DNA of 64,000 bases from Morinoia aosen (GCA_030386875.1 CM059562.1:65718201-65782200); one strand, 5' to 3'; positions 39,285 to 53,032 are shown, numbered from the stretch's first letter. Notes: a model not told the origin generated them from the letters alone. Numbers and translations: made by a program.

Positions 39285-40765
39285 GAATACTTTTCCTATT
39301 GGGCAGTTGCTGAGAATTTTTTTTTCCTCCCCACCCGCAGCCCAATTCTGAAAACAAGGTTGTTTATTGAAGTGTTGCTGCAACCCCTACTATTCCATTC
39401 CCTCTTTATTCATTTCAAATATGACTTGGAACAGTTGATATAGATATCCACATATTTTAGTATTTAAAAATAAATAAAATGCGGAACAACGTTAAAAGTT
39501 ATTTCGCAAAGAATTTCATGTATTTAGTTAAACCGATAGTGCGTTTTATAAAAGAATATTTGAAAAAGGATATGTAATTATCAAAGCCTCACCACTCTAT
39601 AAATGATCAAATGTTTCTCTTCTATTGGATAAATGTTCTGTTGCAAAAGTATTACTTATGGAAAAGTAATAGAAATAACAGTAGCAGTAGTAGAAGTAGT
39701 TGTAGAAAAAGGAACTTACTAGCGTTCCAGAATCAAAGCTAGCATCACGCCGCAGAAAAACATAAAAACAAAACTTACACACAGTTACTAGCTATGAAAT
39801 TTTTTTTTTTCGCCTGCTGTGAAAATCTTGTCGTAGCCGTGCTAGAGGAATATCATTTCAAAATATCTCTTTTTGAATCAGGAACTAGGCATCGCAAGGG
39901 ATTATATTCTCCGCTTGCAGAAAGATCTTGGAATCGCTCCAAATTCTGTGGCGCGGCGTCGGTCGGAGCACAAGGGACTTTTGAACAGATAATCTCGCTC
40001 AGAGAACTCTGTTGTCTTCCGGGGCCTGCGCCTTTTGGGGCTAACCTAAGATTTGCTTTCCATGGAGATTTGCATTCTCTTTGGCGGGACTTACATGAAG
40101 CTCTTATTTCAAAATGTTCTTAGGCAGCTGGGCTCTTTTGCAATTGTTTCTATTCAGCACGCGCTAACTTCACCAGACTTTTCCGCACGGTGTCCTTTGG
40201 AAAAAAATATCAACTCTTAAAACATACCGAATAAGTACTTCTTTAAATGATTTTTGTTTAAAATGAAGTACATATTATTCAATTTCCTTTCCTGCGTCAC
40301 ACTTTCAGGGATGAAAAGCATATGAGTGTGAGTGGAATAGTTTTAATCAATTAGGATTCCGATTTGAGCTGGGAAAATTAGACTTTCTCGATGCAGGAGT
40401 GAAACGTACGAGTGAGCTTTGAATGATGTCTAGCTAGCTCAAACTATATTTTCAATCTAATAACTCTAGTGTTTAAATGTTTTCGAAACTTGAATTTGAA
40501 TGCAAATTATTACCTAATGCACAAAATCCTCTCAACGTTTCAATAGAAAGAATGAATGAGAAACTATTTGCATTCTCAAGAGAAGTAAAACATGGATAGT
40601 ATTCATCAATTTGTGACTTATATGAAGTGTTTAAAGACTATAAAATAAAGTTGCATTCAGTATGGAGAAATATATAAGCATGTTTGTGGCTTTGAAGTAT
40701 AAATAATTTTTCCAATCGTTCGTTCACAAAACCACAACCTCAGCATCCTTTTTGAAATTAATTTT

Positions 40766-40848
40766 GTTCTGAAACTCGCTGCTCAAGTATCATTGAACGC
40801 ACAAAAATTTAGAGGATTTAAATTTTGTTATCCATGTAGACGAAAGCC
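40766..40848. repeat. Dispersed repeat A, copy 2
   Basis: Direct copy of the segment at 35643-35722 with a few substitutions and a small insertion before the shared AGACGAAAGC. It lies next to a GC-richer patch (40860-40990) that was considered as an exon and not accepted. Confidence 0.85.
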
Positions 40849-42056
40849 AAATTCTGCCAGACTCATTCTGATCGCAAGAAGAGTAGGAGGAGCGAATGAA
40901 TACCAATGAGAAGGTCCTCCATCCCGGCACGCAATGCCCTGGCAGGGAGAGAATGCAGCTCGGGTTCACGGACGGTGGCAACTTGCATCCGAAATGGCAA
41001 TGTTGCTTGTTTTTATTTCGAATAAAGGGCGTCTGAGCCCAAGAATTTCAATATACTACTAAACCATGAGAGCATATCTAAATCATGCGGTATTAGCTTA
41101 GGTGACCGTGAAATTGAGCCTTTTCAAAGCTTCAAATTTTAAATTCTGGTTGTTAGAGAAGGTGTCGTGGTTATAGTATTCGTTGAACTGTTCATTCATG
41201 TCAAATAATGCTATTAGTTAGAGAACTATACTACACAGAACACAGTTGGAGAACTGAGAGTCTTTAACATACCCCCAAAAAATACACGCTCCTGCAACGT
41301 ACAACTAATAATTATAATTTTTACGAAAAAATGCTATTTCAAATTACCCTGACATCAACTGCGAAAATTTATTCAAATAGTATTGTTGTTTCTTGTTGAA
41401 AATTGAAACGGCCAGTCTGCTTCAACTATTATATGCATTTACATATCAATGATGAGATTTAAAAGAACAAAAATTTCCCATTTTTTATGTTCGGTTTGTC
41501 ACATGAAGAGGGCGTATGAAATCACTCATCGTTCACATGACTTTGAACCAATTAGTACAAACAAGGCTCTGGCAGTATCTTTATTTACTCTGAAAATAGA
41601 TAAGCCAGAATTTTGAGAAAATTTACCCAACGAGTCTCCACATACGATATTGCACTGTGCTCGATTTGGAACCAAGCAATACTCCCAGGTTCCTTTACGT
41701 AATTATTTATCACTCTTGAATTGATTTACGCGCATGTTTCTTATGAAACACAGGGTATCTCAAGCTTGAGTTGTTTCTGCAGATTTTGTTGAAAAATGTT
41801 CGTATTGATGTTATTTTGCGAGTTTTCTCGAACATCTTCATTTACACTATGTTGAGCTCGTATGGTTGATCGAATGTGAATAAAATTTACCATTTGCATT
41901 TAAAAGCATTTGGCTACCTGCCAATTATTTTTCGTTTTATTTCAGAAGGTTTGACAAACTGTACAGTTATAAGTGATGTTTTTTGCTATATTACTTCAGT
42001 GATATTTTTAAAATTTCATCGGATAACAAAACTTTCTATTCTTTCTTCTTTTCTCA

Positions 42057-42176
42057 TAGTGTTCTTTCTTATTTTTCTCCTAGTATTCTTTCTTATTTTT
42101 TTCATAGTATTCTTCTTTATTTTTCTCATCGCATTCTTTCTTATTTTTATCACAGTATTCTTTCTTATGTTCATAT
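42057..42176. repeat. 24-bp minisatellite, five copies
   Basis: Units start at 42057, 42081, 42105, 42129 and 42153 with the form TAGTATTCTTTCTTATTTTT plus four bases. A partial copy precedes the array. The 24-bp period keeps one plus-strand frame open and gives eight-residue hydrophobic repeats (VFFLIFLL-like), which explains the open frames at 41876-42217. This is low-complexity DNA in the first intron and not a membrane protein gene. Confidence 0.85.
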
Positions 42177-42511
42177 TTCAAAATTTTCTAGTTCTCTTCC
42201 AATTACTTAGATCTTGAATGGACTGAAATACGACGATGCTTGCTTGCAGTACAGCTTTATTTCTGTACGGCATTCTTGTAATGATTTGGGTTTTCCCTAG
42301 CACGAATATTGAACGATTAAAAAAATCCCAATATTAGATTCAGCTTGAGCTAAATCAAGTTTTCGGTATATAACATCACTTATTGTTTCGTTTTAGTTAT
42401 TCGCCAAACCTAATGATTTCTGGTGAATGTATATTCTCCCAAGTTTGGGTGTATGGGAAATCACAGCAGTTGTATCTAATTGCTCTTTTGGTGGGATGAG
42501 TTTCGAAAATT

Positions 42512-42650
42512 GCTTTAACACATTCTATCGAACTTTACCACGCTTCATTTCAACATTAATCAATTTTATTAACATTCATAACCGTTCTTCACACGCTTTT
42601 TAAAGTTTTAAGTGGGATTTTAGTCTAAGGTTTTCTTTGGAATAGAAGTC
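42512..42650. repeat. Dispersed repeat C, copy 1
   Basis: Shares with 47745-47885 the blocks CACATTCTATC, AACTTTACCA, GCTTCATTT, AACATTCAT and AGTCTAA in the same order and orientation. Likely a fragment of an unidentified element family. Confidence 0.8.
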
Positions 42651-45600
42651 TGGGGTGTCAATTTCGCAGTGGAATTTTTTCACTGCTTGTAGTGCTAAGT
42701 TGATTGAGCGTACAGCGTGTTTCACACTTCGTGTTCTGATGGAATTTCCAGCCCATATTTTGAATTAATTTCCATTCTAGAGAAGAAATATTGATTTAAA
42801 GAAATATTATACCCTTCACAGGCTGCTGAAATGAAAATAAAAAATAGGGTAATCGAATGCATTTGTGCGAAATTCCCATGCCATTCTGGCGAACAAGAAT
42901 TATTTACACAACTTGTTCTGTGATACGTATTGTACAAATGTGCACATCGAATCAATCGAATTCTTTTTATTTCAATCATTCACTGGATAGTCGAGGTTTC
43001 AAATGACTCGTAATATATAATTGCGGAACATTTATGCGACATTATGATCAAATTTTCTCTCTACAAATTTTCCAAACTGGCACGACATTCTTGAATTCAA
43101 ATGAGCAAGTATCTGCATAAATCAAAAGTGACAAATTACGAGGAATTTCTAGTGCATTGCAGTGTGCTGATAATTCACCCGTGAAATTCCTTCCGCGTTT
43201 GAGGACTGACTTTCGAATTACGGCCGCGGAGAAATTTCATTTTGCATGACCGGCATGGAAAGGCATTAACACGTCAAATAATCCATGATTTGTTTTGAAA
43301 CTCGTAAAAACCTTGATGCATTTCAGAAATAGAAATTCTAGACTCGTGCACAATAAATAACAGTAGTGGAATCATTGAAATTTCGAATAATGTATCACAC
43401 ATCTGCTTTTGTCTAGCAAATCTTTGGATTTGACTCGAGTAACGCTGTAATATGACTTGGGGTAACTATGAAATGGTACGTTGCTTAGTGTCTGTTCGCG
43501 TAGAAATTTTGAAATAAATATCAACTTGTTCAACATCTTGTGCGATTATTTCTCACAAATAAGCTCTAGACTACTGAATTAACTGCTACCAATTCAGCTT
43601 TTGAAGTCGATTGGCAGAGTTATTGTCCTACCAATCTCCAAAAAAATCTTCACATCAAAACTATTATTCAAGTCACGTATACATGCGTTGAGGCTTACCT
43701 AACTCTGACTGAAATGAACAGCTGCTAAATATTTGTAGGTAGAGAACAGAGAAATCTTTTCATCAGTGAGCAAGATCTCATGCTCAATTAAATTCTGTAA
43801 TCTAATCCCTTAAAACTATTATGACATAAAAGCGTCCTTATTTCGAACTAACTTGACCATTTTAAAAACTCACGTAATAAAAACAGAAGAGGTAACAAAA
43901 CTTTACTCAAATATCCTGAATTAGAGTCGGAACGAACTGAAGAAGCCCACACACTGTCCTACCAAGTTATTATCCCATCTCTATTTAGGGCCGTGGCTTG
44001 TTATGATAATTTGTACATGCTATGCATGGTCTTGCTGCAGCGCAGATGAAACTGAGGGCTAGCTCCAACAAGAATATCACGCATAAATTATACTGGGAAT
44101 AGGAAGACTATTGTTGGGAAAGCATTTATGAAAATTGTGAACGGTTGTGATAGGGTATTCGGAAAGTTTGATTGGTAGAAAAAAGTGTTAAAGAAACAGT
44201 GCTAAAAAATTTACCGCAATTATTAGCACCATAAGTCAAAAGAGTGCAGGTTACACAATTAATTAGGAACGTTCTTTCAGAACCAGTAATTTATTTCTCG
44301 CAGAATGTTATTTTTCTTCAGTTTGAAGAAAGTTTAGACTTGTTCTATCATGCATGTGCTTAAAAAATTTCCGTGATGGTATGGGACGGTCTAGATAACA
44401 ATACTCATCGAGTATGGGAATAGTATAATATTCAGATAATGTTGAGGGCGTTTCACTTCACATGGTATTCATTCATCCCCTTCCATGGCATCAAATATAA
44501 TTCAACGCAAATATTTTACAATGAAACTTAATGAAAACTAAATATAAACCTTGTACCATGAATTATCTTTTCGAGTGTTTTTCCTACGAACTCAAAAGCA
44601 AGATTTTATACAAATTTTTGAGTAAGAAGAGCAATTTGAGTCTGTTTGCGTTCATTATACGAGAAAAATAAAATTCAAATACATATGCTTATGACATTCA
44701 TTTACATTCATAGGAGTGATTCACTGAGGTGAAGGATGTGAATGTAGGGAATTTGGCTCACATTCAGAGCGTAAATCATAATTTTCTCCTCCTTGTAAAA
44801 TGTTATTGCATTTGTACTCGCCTAGGAATATAACATTTAAATAACACATCTCGTTTGTGGAGAAAATAAGAGCAAAACATAATAATATTATGGAGGTCCG
44901 CATCCATCTCCCTGTATAATTCCGTAAAACATGTTTCAAACCTGGAATGGCTTGGCTTCAAAATTTCGGACACGAAATTAAAATGTTAAGGTGTGTATGA
45001 TCTTACCCTAAACAAAAATCTGCCAAGATCCTCTGATAGATTGCCAACCACCCAATAAGTCCAATGACGGAAATGAACACGTCAGGTCGCAAATCTACTT
45101 TACGTCTCCAGTGACTGTAATGTGGGCCTGAATCGTGAGAGTAGAGAGTGAAAAATTATCAAAATATTTTCTCATATAACTGGTAAGAGTGAACTGCGTA
45201 TAAAAACCATATGTTCTAATATACGGGTGGAGACGTAAAACTAAGATGTGTAACTTAAGAAATGCTCAAATTGTTTCGGCGCTCGAGTAGCACATTTTAT
45301 GCAAGATGGCGGCAAAAGAACTGTAATTCTACGAACTTGAAAGAGAGGTTTCTGGTGTTCCTAAGTTTCTCTAAGAGGTTTCTTTTTGTTTTACTTCAAA
45401 GTTTTAGTTATCTTATCATAGTAAATTATAAACTAACTTTCATCTACCATTTAAGAACATGTTTTATATTACTTGAAAAATAGATGTATATAATTTTAAC
45501 AGGAATTTAATGATGAATGAATTTTTTAAACGAATAAAACCACATTCGTTATTTCTTAAAATAATTTTTCGGAATTCTTTGAACGCTCGCATTGCACTGT

Positions 45601-47744
45601 AACACACAAGGCGCACCAAGTAAAGGTATATAATAATTTCAGCGCGTATGTAGTAAAAAATTTGGGATGGACAGGAAAACTAAACTGTGTACGAAAATGA
45701 ACCAAATCATCATCCTCAACTATAATTATTACAATCAGAAAATAATAATTTGTCATTATTATAATGCTCTTTCTTTAACTCTTAATAAATTTCTTAACCT
45801 CTAAGAATCTAAATTAATAAATTTCACTATGATTATTCAAGCATCAACAAGGTTATGATACCGTCTTTGAGGAGCACATGAAAACCGTTGTGTCGGACAT
45901 GACTCTGGTTGCAAATTAGCACAAACTGTGTAGTCATGAGTAAATGCAGCTATCTCAGAGAAGAAATAAGCTTTCATGAGCTACTTAATCCATTATTGGA
46001 GCTGATTGAAATATTCTCTCAGATAAAGTTGCTCAAATGCTGTGCCAGGGCTTCTTCCGTAGTGAAAAAAGAATCATAACACACTCGACAATTATTAACT
46101 TTTAACTCTGTTAATATCCTGTTGGATTCAGAAGCTTTCGTTATTATTCAAATAACACTTTCTTGAAAACGGCGTCGTCAGGCTCATCGTTCTACAGTTT
46201 GGGAAAGTGAAGAACTGCTTAGCCATTGGAATTTCAAACTGAGCGTAAGTAAAATGACGCATCGATAATGCACTTTAGGGATACGTTTGTTCTTCAAAGA
46301 GCTTGTACGACTTTACAGCGAAACTACTACCGAGATTTCATTAGAATGAGAATATAAAAGACAAAAACATATCTTACAGACGTCTCTTAATTCATTTATT
46401 CTTCCCTGTGTATTGCCTGCGTCTAACGAAAAGCATCATTACCACGTGTCAAAACTTTTGAGTCAGTATTGAGCACGAGAATTTACTAGTAATCTTTATT
46501 ACATTTTCCTGAACACTTATCATTGTAATCACATGGATACTGTAACTGTTATGAATTGCCAACCGTTAGTTTTTTTTCTTGTCAGTGTTTTTTTGTCCTC
46601 AATTCGAAGTTAGAGATGGAGCAGATAACTGTACCGGCCTCAACACCTGCACTCCATGAGTATGTAAACAGAGAACGAGTCGAATGGGCTGCTTCTCTGA
46701 TGATATGCTAGTTTTCTATAATGTTAAGAAGTTTACTGTCGTCATGTTACCTCAATAATAATTATGGTAAAATAATATTTTTTATGATATCAAGTAATTG
46801 TGCTAGCTCTGAATTTTAATTCAAATTATGCGCTCAGAATGATCTAAAACTTTGACGGTAGAAATAATAATCAGAATTATCTACTTTCTTACGAAAAAAT
46901 ACAACAAAAACCTTTAATTTTTTGTGATATTTCACCTCAAAATTAAGCAGAGTTGCTATAACATTTGTATTGACAGACTGAAAAGTCCTAGGTGTCGGGA
47001 CCTCATTTGATTACATGAACTTTATGGCTGAATAGGAATTACAATATGTCAATATGAACTATCGCCCTCTGCGTTGATGGAGAACTGGTCTCTACAGAAA
47101 AGCGGTACCGGACACGATAAAACGCTCGCGGATTATCCGCAACGAGACCTGCAGCGCCAGCTATCCTTCCAACCAGGTCCCTTTTTTCTCCCCAGGGATT
47201 TCGTAAATTCAGCTCTTCATGTGAAGCAGACTACTCACGACAATAGACGGTCATCAAAGTGAACATATTTTGTAATGATTTGTGAGTCTAAGTTAAAAGT
47301 GAGGGTAAAAAATTTTCTACGAGATCAACTATTTTGACAATAATTTCGTTGTCTAAAAAATGATCGATGTGAATTCATTTATAACGCGTTTTAAGCTTTT
47401 TTTCGACGCAAAGGAAGAGCTGCCTTGAAACTGCTTGAATATATCATCCCTTAGTTTTTCATCCCGATTATATCATCCCGTAAGTTATTTTTATTCGAAT
47501 GTTTCGCTCAAGTTTAAGTTCCTTCATGAATTTGCATACAAAACGTTTGCACGAGTTATTTCTACCCAGCCTGTAAAGGGGATTTGAAAACTGGTTGAAG
47601 GCTTAGGTGAGTTATTATTTATTAGGGTTGAGCATTTAAATGATTTAAATAATGGACTTTTAAGAATCATTAACAACGTATATTTTAATATTAGCTATTG
47701 TCGTTGTATCGAAATGCTCTATCCGAGGAATGAGTACCGAACAT

Positions 47745-47885
47745 TGTTTCAGCACATTCTATCAAACTTTACCATGCTTCATTTTCAAAATTAATTTATT
47801 TTACAAACATTCATCACAGTCCTTCATACGCGTTTGACAGTTTCAAGTGCAATTCCAGTCTAAAATTTTCTTCGGGACTGAAATA
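47745..47885. repeat. Dispersed repeat C, copy 2
   Basis: Direct copy of 42512-42650, placed about 430 bp upstream of the recognisable Penelope-like domain. It could be part of the same retroelement, but this cannot be shown from two diverged fragments. Confidence 0.8.
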
Positions 47886-48318
47886 AAGTTAATAACAAAG
47901 TAATGAACGAATGACGCATAATCGATGTCCCCATGGAGGAAAATCTGAAGGAATTTTGGCAGAGCAGCTGGAAGGGATAGACAAGAAGGTGATAACAAAG
48001 ATACCTGATAAATAGAAATAAGACAACCAAATTAGTTCATCTCGAGACAATTGTAGAAGGCATTAATTTATTCTTCGCGATAGGCTTGAATATTCCTTGA
48101 AGAAGTTTTCACTACGAAAACCATTGTCCATGTCATATGAAAGTTTTGGGTATGCACTGTAATGATTTCAACGAGGTCTGGTGTAGTGGAAGAAGAACTC
48201 ATTCATGAAGTTTCTGGTACTCTAAGAAGTTATCAGTACGCACTCATGATTGCAAAAAAAGTCTGTTGTTTGACCGAAAACGTAAGAACGACTCTCCACG
48301 AATAAAGAAATTAGATGT

Positions 48319-48774
48319 GGTCTGATAGTCGACTTGAAATTATTGTGTGATAAATACTTTCAAAACCTTCAGTTACGCGTAGCTCTTGTTAATAATATTA
48401 AGATTGCTTCTTTTTTCCGGTACAAGGATAGTCTTCCGATGGAGATGCGAGCCTCCCTGATTTATTCATACAGTTTTGTGCAGTGCACATCATCGTTCGT
48501 CGGCATGACGTAGCGAAATTTTTATATCAGAATGGCCGAGCATCGGGGTCGAAGCTTCCGCACGGGGAACCAATTAGCCCACCCATCACACTCCGCAGTA
48601 CGTAATCACGCGGAAAAATGCAGCGTACCAATGTCCGTTGCAGACTTCAAAATCTTAGATTCAGCATCAACTGCATGTGACCTTAGAATTTTAGAGTCGC
48701 TATATATTTTTAAACGAAAACCGGCCCTCAATAATACTGACAGTTCCTACCCATTGCAGATTGTAACTAAATAA
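48319..48774 (+). pseudogene. Penelope-like retroelement relic: connector and GIY-YIG endonuclease domain
   Basis: The plus-strand frame reads LRVALVNNIKIASFFRYKD, then LIYSYSFVQCTSSFVGMT, a TAG stop at 48511, then RNFYIRMAEHRGRSFRTG. It continues through HSAVRNHAEKCSVP to ILESLYIFKRKPALN and finally YPLQIV. This order, with the catalytic Arg and Glu-His-x-Gly region and the I-x-E-S-L-x-I-x-K-x-K-P-x-L-N signature, is that of the C-terminal endonuclease of Penelope-like elements. The first Tyr-x-Tyr motif is kept, but one expected Cys of the Cys pair is Phe. One in-frame stop interrupts the domain, and another TAA lies upstream at 48283. The reverse transcriptase part was not recognised, so this is a 5'-truncated, decayed copy lying in the 23.9-kb intron. 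Confidence 0.85.
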
Positions 48775-48904
48775 CAATCTTTTCGATCTTATGCTTTCTG
48801 AACCATGTTTTCAAGTTTTTATTTTTCTCGTGATTTCCTGTAATGCCTTTATCCAACATTTTGTTTTCTTGTATTGCAGACATAATGATTTGTACTTTTA
48901 CGAA

Positions 48905-48930
48905 CTGATGATGGAGCTGGACTCCGAAAC
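48905..48930 (+). ncRNA. Hammerhead-ribozyme-like core downstream of the Penelope-like relic
   Basis: The segment contains CTGATGA (48905-48911), a hairpin GGAG/CTCC (48913-48916 with 48922-48925, loop CTGGA), then GAAAC (48926-48930). These are the conserved core boxes of a hammerhead ribozyme in the right order and spacing, about 130 bp beyond the stop of the GIY-YIG reading frame. Penelope-like elements are known to carry hammerhead motifs in their terminal repeats. One unpaired T (48912) follows the CTGATGA box. Stem III and the cleavage-site stem are not convincing, so activity is doubtful and this may be a decayed remnant. Confidence 0.4.
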
Positions 48931-51900
48931 GTTTTCCTTGTAAATATGATTAAGTTCCTTGGAATTTTCCTTGTTTTTAAATTCCTCATGAAGTTGCCAT
49001 TAAAGCAAACAACTGACCCGTTCAGATATATAGTGACCGTTTTGTGACAGCTAAGATCTAGGTCCACCAGCAAACAAAATCGATAGATGATAATATATTA
49101 AATCATTATTTTTAATAGAAACGGTATTAGTATTTTAATAAGTTGTTATCCTATATAGCTTTCCCAAGAAATTGAATGGAAACACGACGTAAGAAAATAA
49201 TTACAGAATTAACTTCTTTCGGTGTCGACATCTGTCATCATCTATTAATGGTTAATCATTGTTTTCGGAGTCGTTGGATGGTGAAATGTGATGTTGGTGA
49301 AGATCCCCGAATGTCAACATTCGGTTCGAGTCAGTTAAAGCGTCCGTTACTACTTTATTCGAACATAATGATTAAGTTGCATTTGTGGAGCGTTATGAGA
49401 TGACTCAAAAGAAAAAAAATTCTGTTCTTGGCCCCGATTTCATATTCAAGACGACTTTATGGTCCCAGGCACCAGAGTGGTTGAAGTGGGGAATGGCGTA
49501 GCAAGTGAACTATCGTAATTTTATTCATACACATTTTAAATCCTAAAAACCGGTAGAAGATAACGCTCTTTTGACCTATACAACACATATGCTCACTTGG
49601 TATGAGTTTAGTATATATTTATTAAATTTAGTTTCTTGATATTTTGCATCTTTTTACTTTGCATTTTATTTACAAAGCTAATAGCAGAACTCCATGCTTT
49701 TCTAATTTTTCGTAATGCCCAGTCTACGTTTGTTGATGCATGCCGAACCCCTGCCTTCTTCATGACGTCGTGCCTACTCCGCTTCCTACGGGGCTATTGC
49801 CAGGTAATGTTTAATCTTTTCAAAACTGAACAAAGGAGTGCTTAATTGCATTCAAATCGCATTCAATGTAACTGAACTCATCAAAACAGAATGCTTCTCA
49901 ATGGAGATGCCGATAATAGGAACACAGTAGGCAAGACAATGAAATCAATGAGGATCGAATTAAACAATTGAAAAATAATTTAAACAAAAATTTATTTACC
50001 ACAGTATAGCGCCATTAAAAACTTCGGAAATGTAATACACCCTCATGACATTACAGGCAATTCAACTGATGGAATGAAAACCTTCAAGTGCAAAAATGGA
50101 TGAAGTTTCTGATGTATGAAGTTACAAAAATTCAGTGTGCAAATCCTTCTCTTCTTGTCACGTCATTCAATTAGGAACTCAATGTTCTGAACCATCTCCT
50201 TTCTGTCATTCATTTATGAATTCTATCTACTGGATGATCTGATTTGTTCAAAAGAACGAGATTTAATCAATTTAATTCATCAGTTCACCTGACTCGTTCT
50301 TCATACCCAGTATCTTGTTGAAGGTCATGAACTATTACCAGCAAATAATTATCTATTCAAAATTGATGTCATTTGAGCTGGAAAAACAGCCACGGCGACT
50401 TACTGCCCTGCAACATTAAATAAGCTCTCTCAAAACGAAGAAGCCAAATCAGGTTTTTAATATTAATTGAGCAAAAACGATACCATTCCATATAGGATCT
50501 TTTCTTCAAAACAGAAAAATGCTTCCATTTGTTTGAATTCATTTAGTACGTTTCTCTTTTCGAGCTCGAATGTTTTCCCTGTTATATTTTTGAGTACTTT
50601 GAGGGCATGTTGAGTCTGTAACAACGCTGTACAGCCCTGGACCATGCATGCTTGAACTATAACTTGAGTGACAAATTACCTCAATGTCTTCCAAAGTCGA
50701 GAAGGTTTCTGATGGACTGCAGGAACATGGACTTTAATCAATTATCTGAAGATAAGTGTCATGGAAACCGAGCTTAATTAAGTTATCATAATACTGCTAA
50801 AAATATGCTTCAGACCGAGTGGCCATTAAACTAGAATGAAATCTCTTTACATTCGCTTATGGAATTAAGCGCATCCTTGATCCACTGGGACGATTTGTGT
50901 GTCTGTTGATTGAGAGTAAATTATTTGCACGTGATGCCCCATTATTATATGTCTAATTTCATCCCATGTGGAATAGGCATCCTGCTACAAATCTCAACCT
51001 CTTGACTGAAATATGATCTATAACGTAAAATTGACCGCATTTTGTATTGATTAATTTTACTACAGCGTATATCACAACGAAGCCCTTTCTTAACCACTAT
51101 TCATGGCTCCATTATCAACAATCTTAAGGCACTTTCTTAAATTTCTAGTAAATATTTTCTATGTACTTCACTCTTTCACACTTTACCTAATTAACAATCC
51201 ATTCCCCAGAATAGCTTTTCTCTCAATACTTAATATGCCAAACATCCATCGTTTGCAGAAGTTATCCACAAGTTTCTTTTCCGGAAATACGAATATATAC
51301 TGGTTAAAACTTCCCCACTCCAGCTTACTACAACTTTTTCACGTGACGAGCATTACTTGCAATGTATCTACAGTGCGATCAGCTTGCATCTTTTCTTCAT
51401 ATGTTCATTTAGATTATCGTGATATTTTAATCGAGGTCTCACGCCTACATGATAAAAAATGATATTTGATATGAGTTATTTATGAGCAAATAATGACCCT
51501 GTGTATAACTTGATAGTTATGTTTTGGTAAAGCATTGCATAATTTTACAGTGATGCTCAAACTTGTGAGACGGGTAACTCAAATGCTCTACGGAAGAATC
51601 AAAGGAATCTTTCAAGGATGTGGAAGAGTTTCTCACAAAGTCGCCCCTGTTCATTGATTCCAGTCAACATTTCTTTGGCGAAATAGAGCTTAGTACTATG
51701 TAAAGTTATGAATGGCGGCCAAAAGTGATTGTATTCGCTGTGAATTTTATTGGAATTTTACTACATTACCGCTGCGTACGTATCGTACGGTTTATCATGC
51801 TGCATTTTCTAAAGAACAAGCTTTCAAAAATTACTTAAATTCAGGTAGCATTTTCTATTTCTTACAATGCACAAGAAAACTTTTCAGCTAGCTCGTGCTG

Positions 51901-53032
51901 CTGTTCCTAACGGCTTTGTTTCAGAGAGGAAGAAATATTTACGCTAGCTGAAAGGTAGCGTGCATTTGATATTCTCGAGAACGTGATACGTCGAAAATTC
52001 TTGAAGTAGTGTAAAAGCGTTGTCGAGAATTTCTGCGATCTTTCACTTTACACGGATACCATAGTGTCCAACTATACACAGTTCACGTACAATTTTCACA
52101 AAGTTTGTCTTCATGCACGCGTTCACGTTTCTGCTCTCACTCAATTTCTGCACTCACACTTGATTTTCTGTGTTCTTTCCGAGGCTTGAATGTAATATGA
52201 GACCGATCTATGAAAAGTTAAGTTCTGAGCAAACAACGTTCTGTGGAGAAACAAAATCGTGGAATATGTGAACGCGAAATATTACTTTCATTTGATATTC
52301 ATCTAGCAACTATTGGAGAATCATGTAATTTTAAATCAAGCCCTAAAATAGTCCGTTTTGCCTAACCTTGACTTTTAAGTTCATTCCTGTTGACATGAAT
52401 ATTGGTCTACCGATAGACATCCCGGCATCTGATACATGTGAGGACTTAAAAGTCCGATGCTCGCATATTGCTCGAGGCTCTGTTCTGAGTGCACTTCACT
52501 TCATTTCTCCAAGACGAGAGGCTTGTCCTTGGGGATGCGGAGATTAGCTGGTCGATTTTTCAGTGCGACTAGTAATATCGACCTGTCATATCCGAGTAAA
52601 GAGACTCGAATACCTTCGGGTTGAGATCAACTGATATAACGCTCCTCTCTCTCGAGTGGAGCGAACTGTTGATCAATGTCTGAAATTACGTAACAGTACA
52701 CTGAAAATCGTTGAACGTGTGAAATTTCACTCAAATTCATTTCATCTTCTTTGTATTTATCTCAGCATAAAGTAGAAAAGCATTCGGAGTTTCTATGCCA
52801 AATTAACAACTGAGCCAATAAAGATGGTTACGTTTGCGTGCAGGACGAGCAAAAAAGAATGGAAAAAATAAAAACTGAAGAAATGACCAAATGATAACCA
52901 AACAAGCTGAAAATTATAAAAGATATTCTGGTAGATATTTGATTAACAAAGTATGTTGTGCAGAAAATAGGCAATTAAAAGGAATATTTTTCCTACAACA
53001 GCTTAAAGCATCCAATGTTTTGAGATAAATAC

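Noticed and set aside
39794-40123. 110-codon plus-strand frame with a basic minus-strand counterpart
   Set aside because: No recognised domain, poly-T run at the start codon, and no splice support on either strand.
40790-40990. GC-rich patch on the minus strand considered as an exon between 36299 and 60207
   Set aside because: No acceptor and donor pair in phase 0 at both ends, no domain, and it abuts repeat A.
47040-47262. GC-rich patch with an open plus-strand frame and an acceptor-like CTGCAG on the minus strand
   Set aside because: Both strands are open, no motif, and no matching donor; more likely unassigned repeat sequence.
51103-51462. 119-codon plus-strand frame
   Set aside because: AT-driven hydrophobic composition, no motif, no splice or promoter context.
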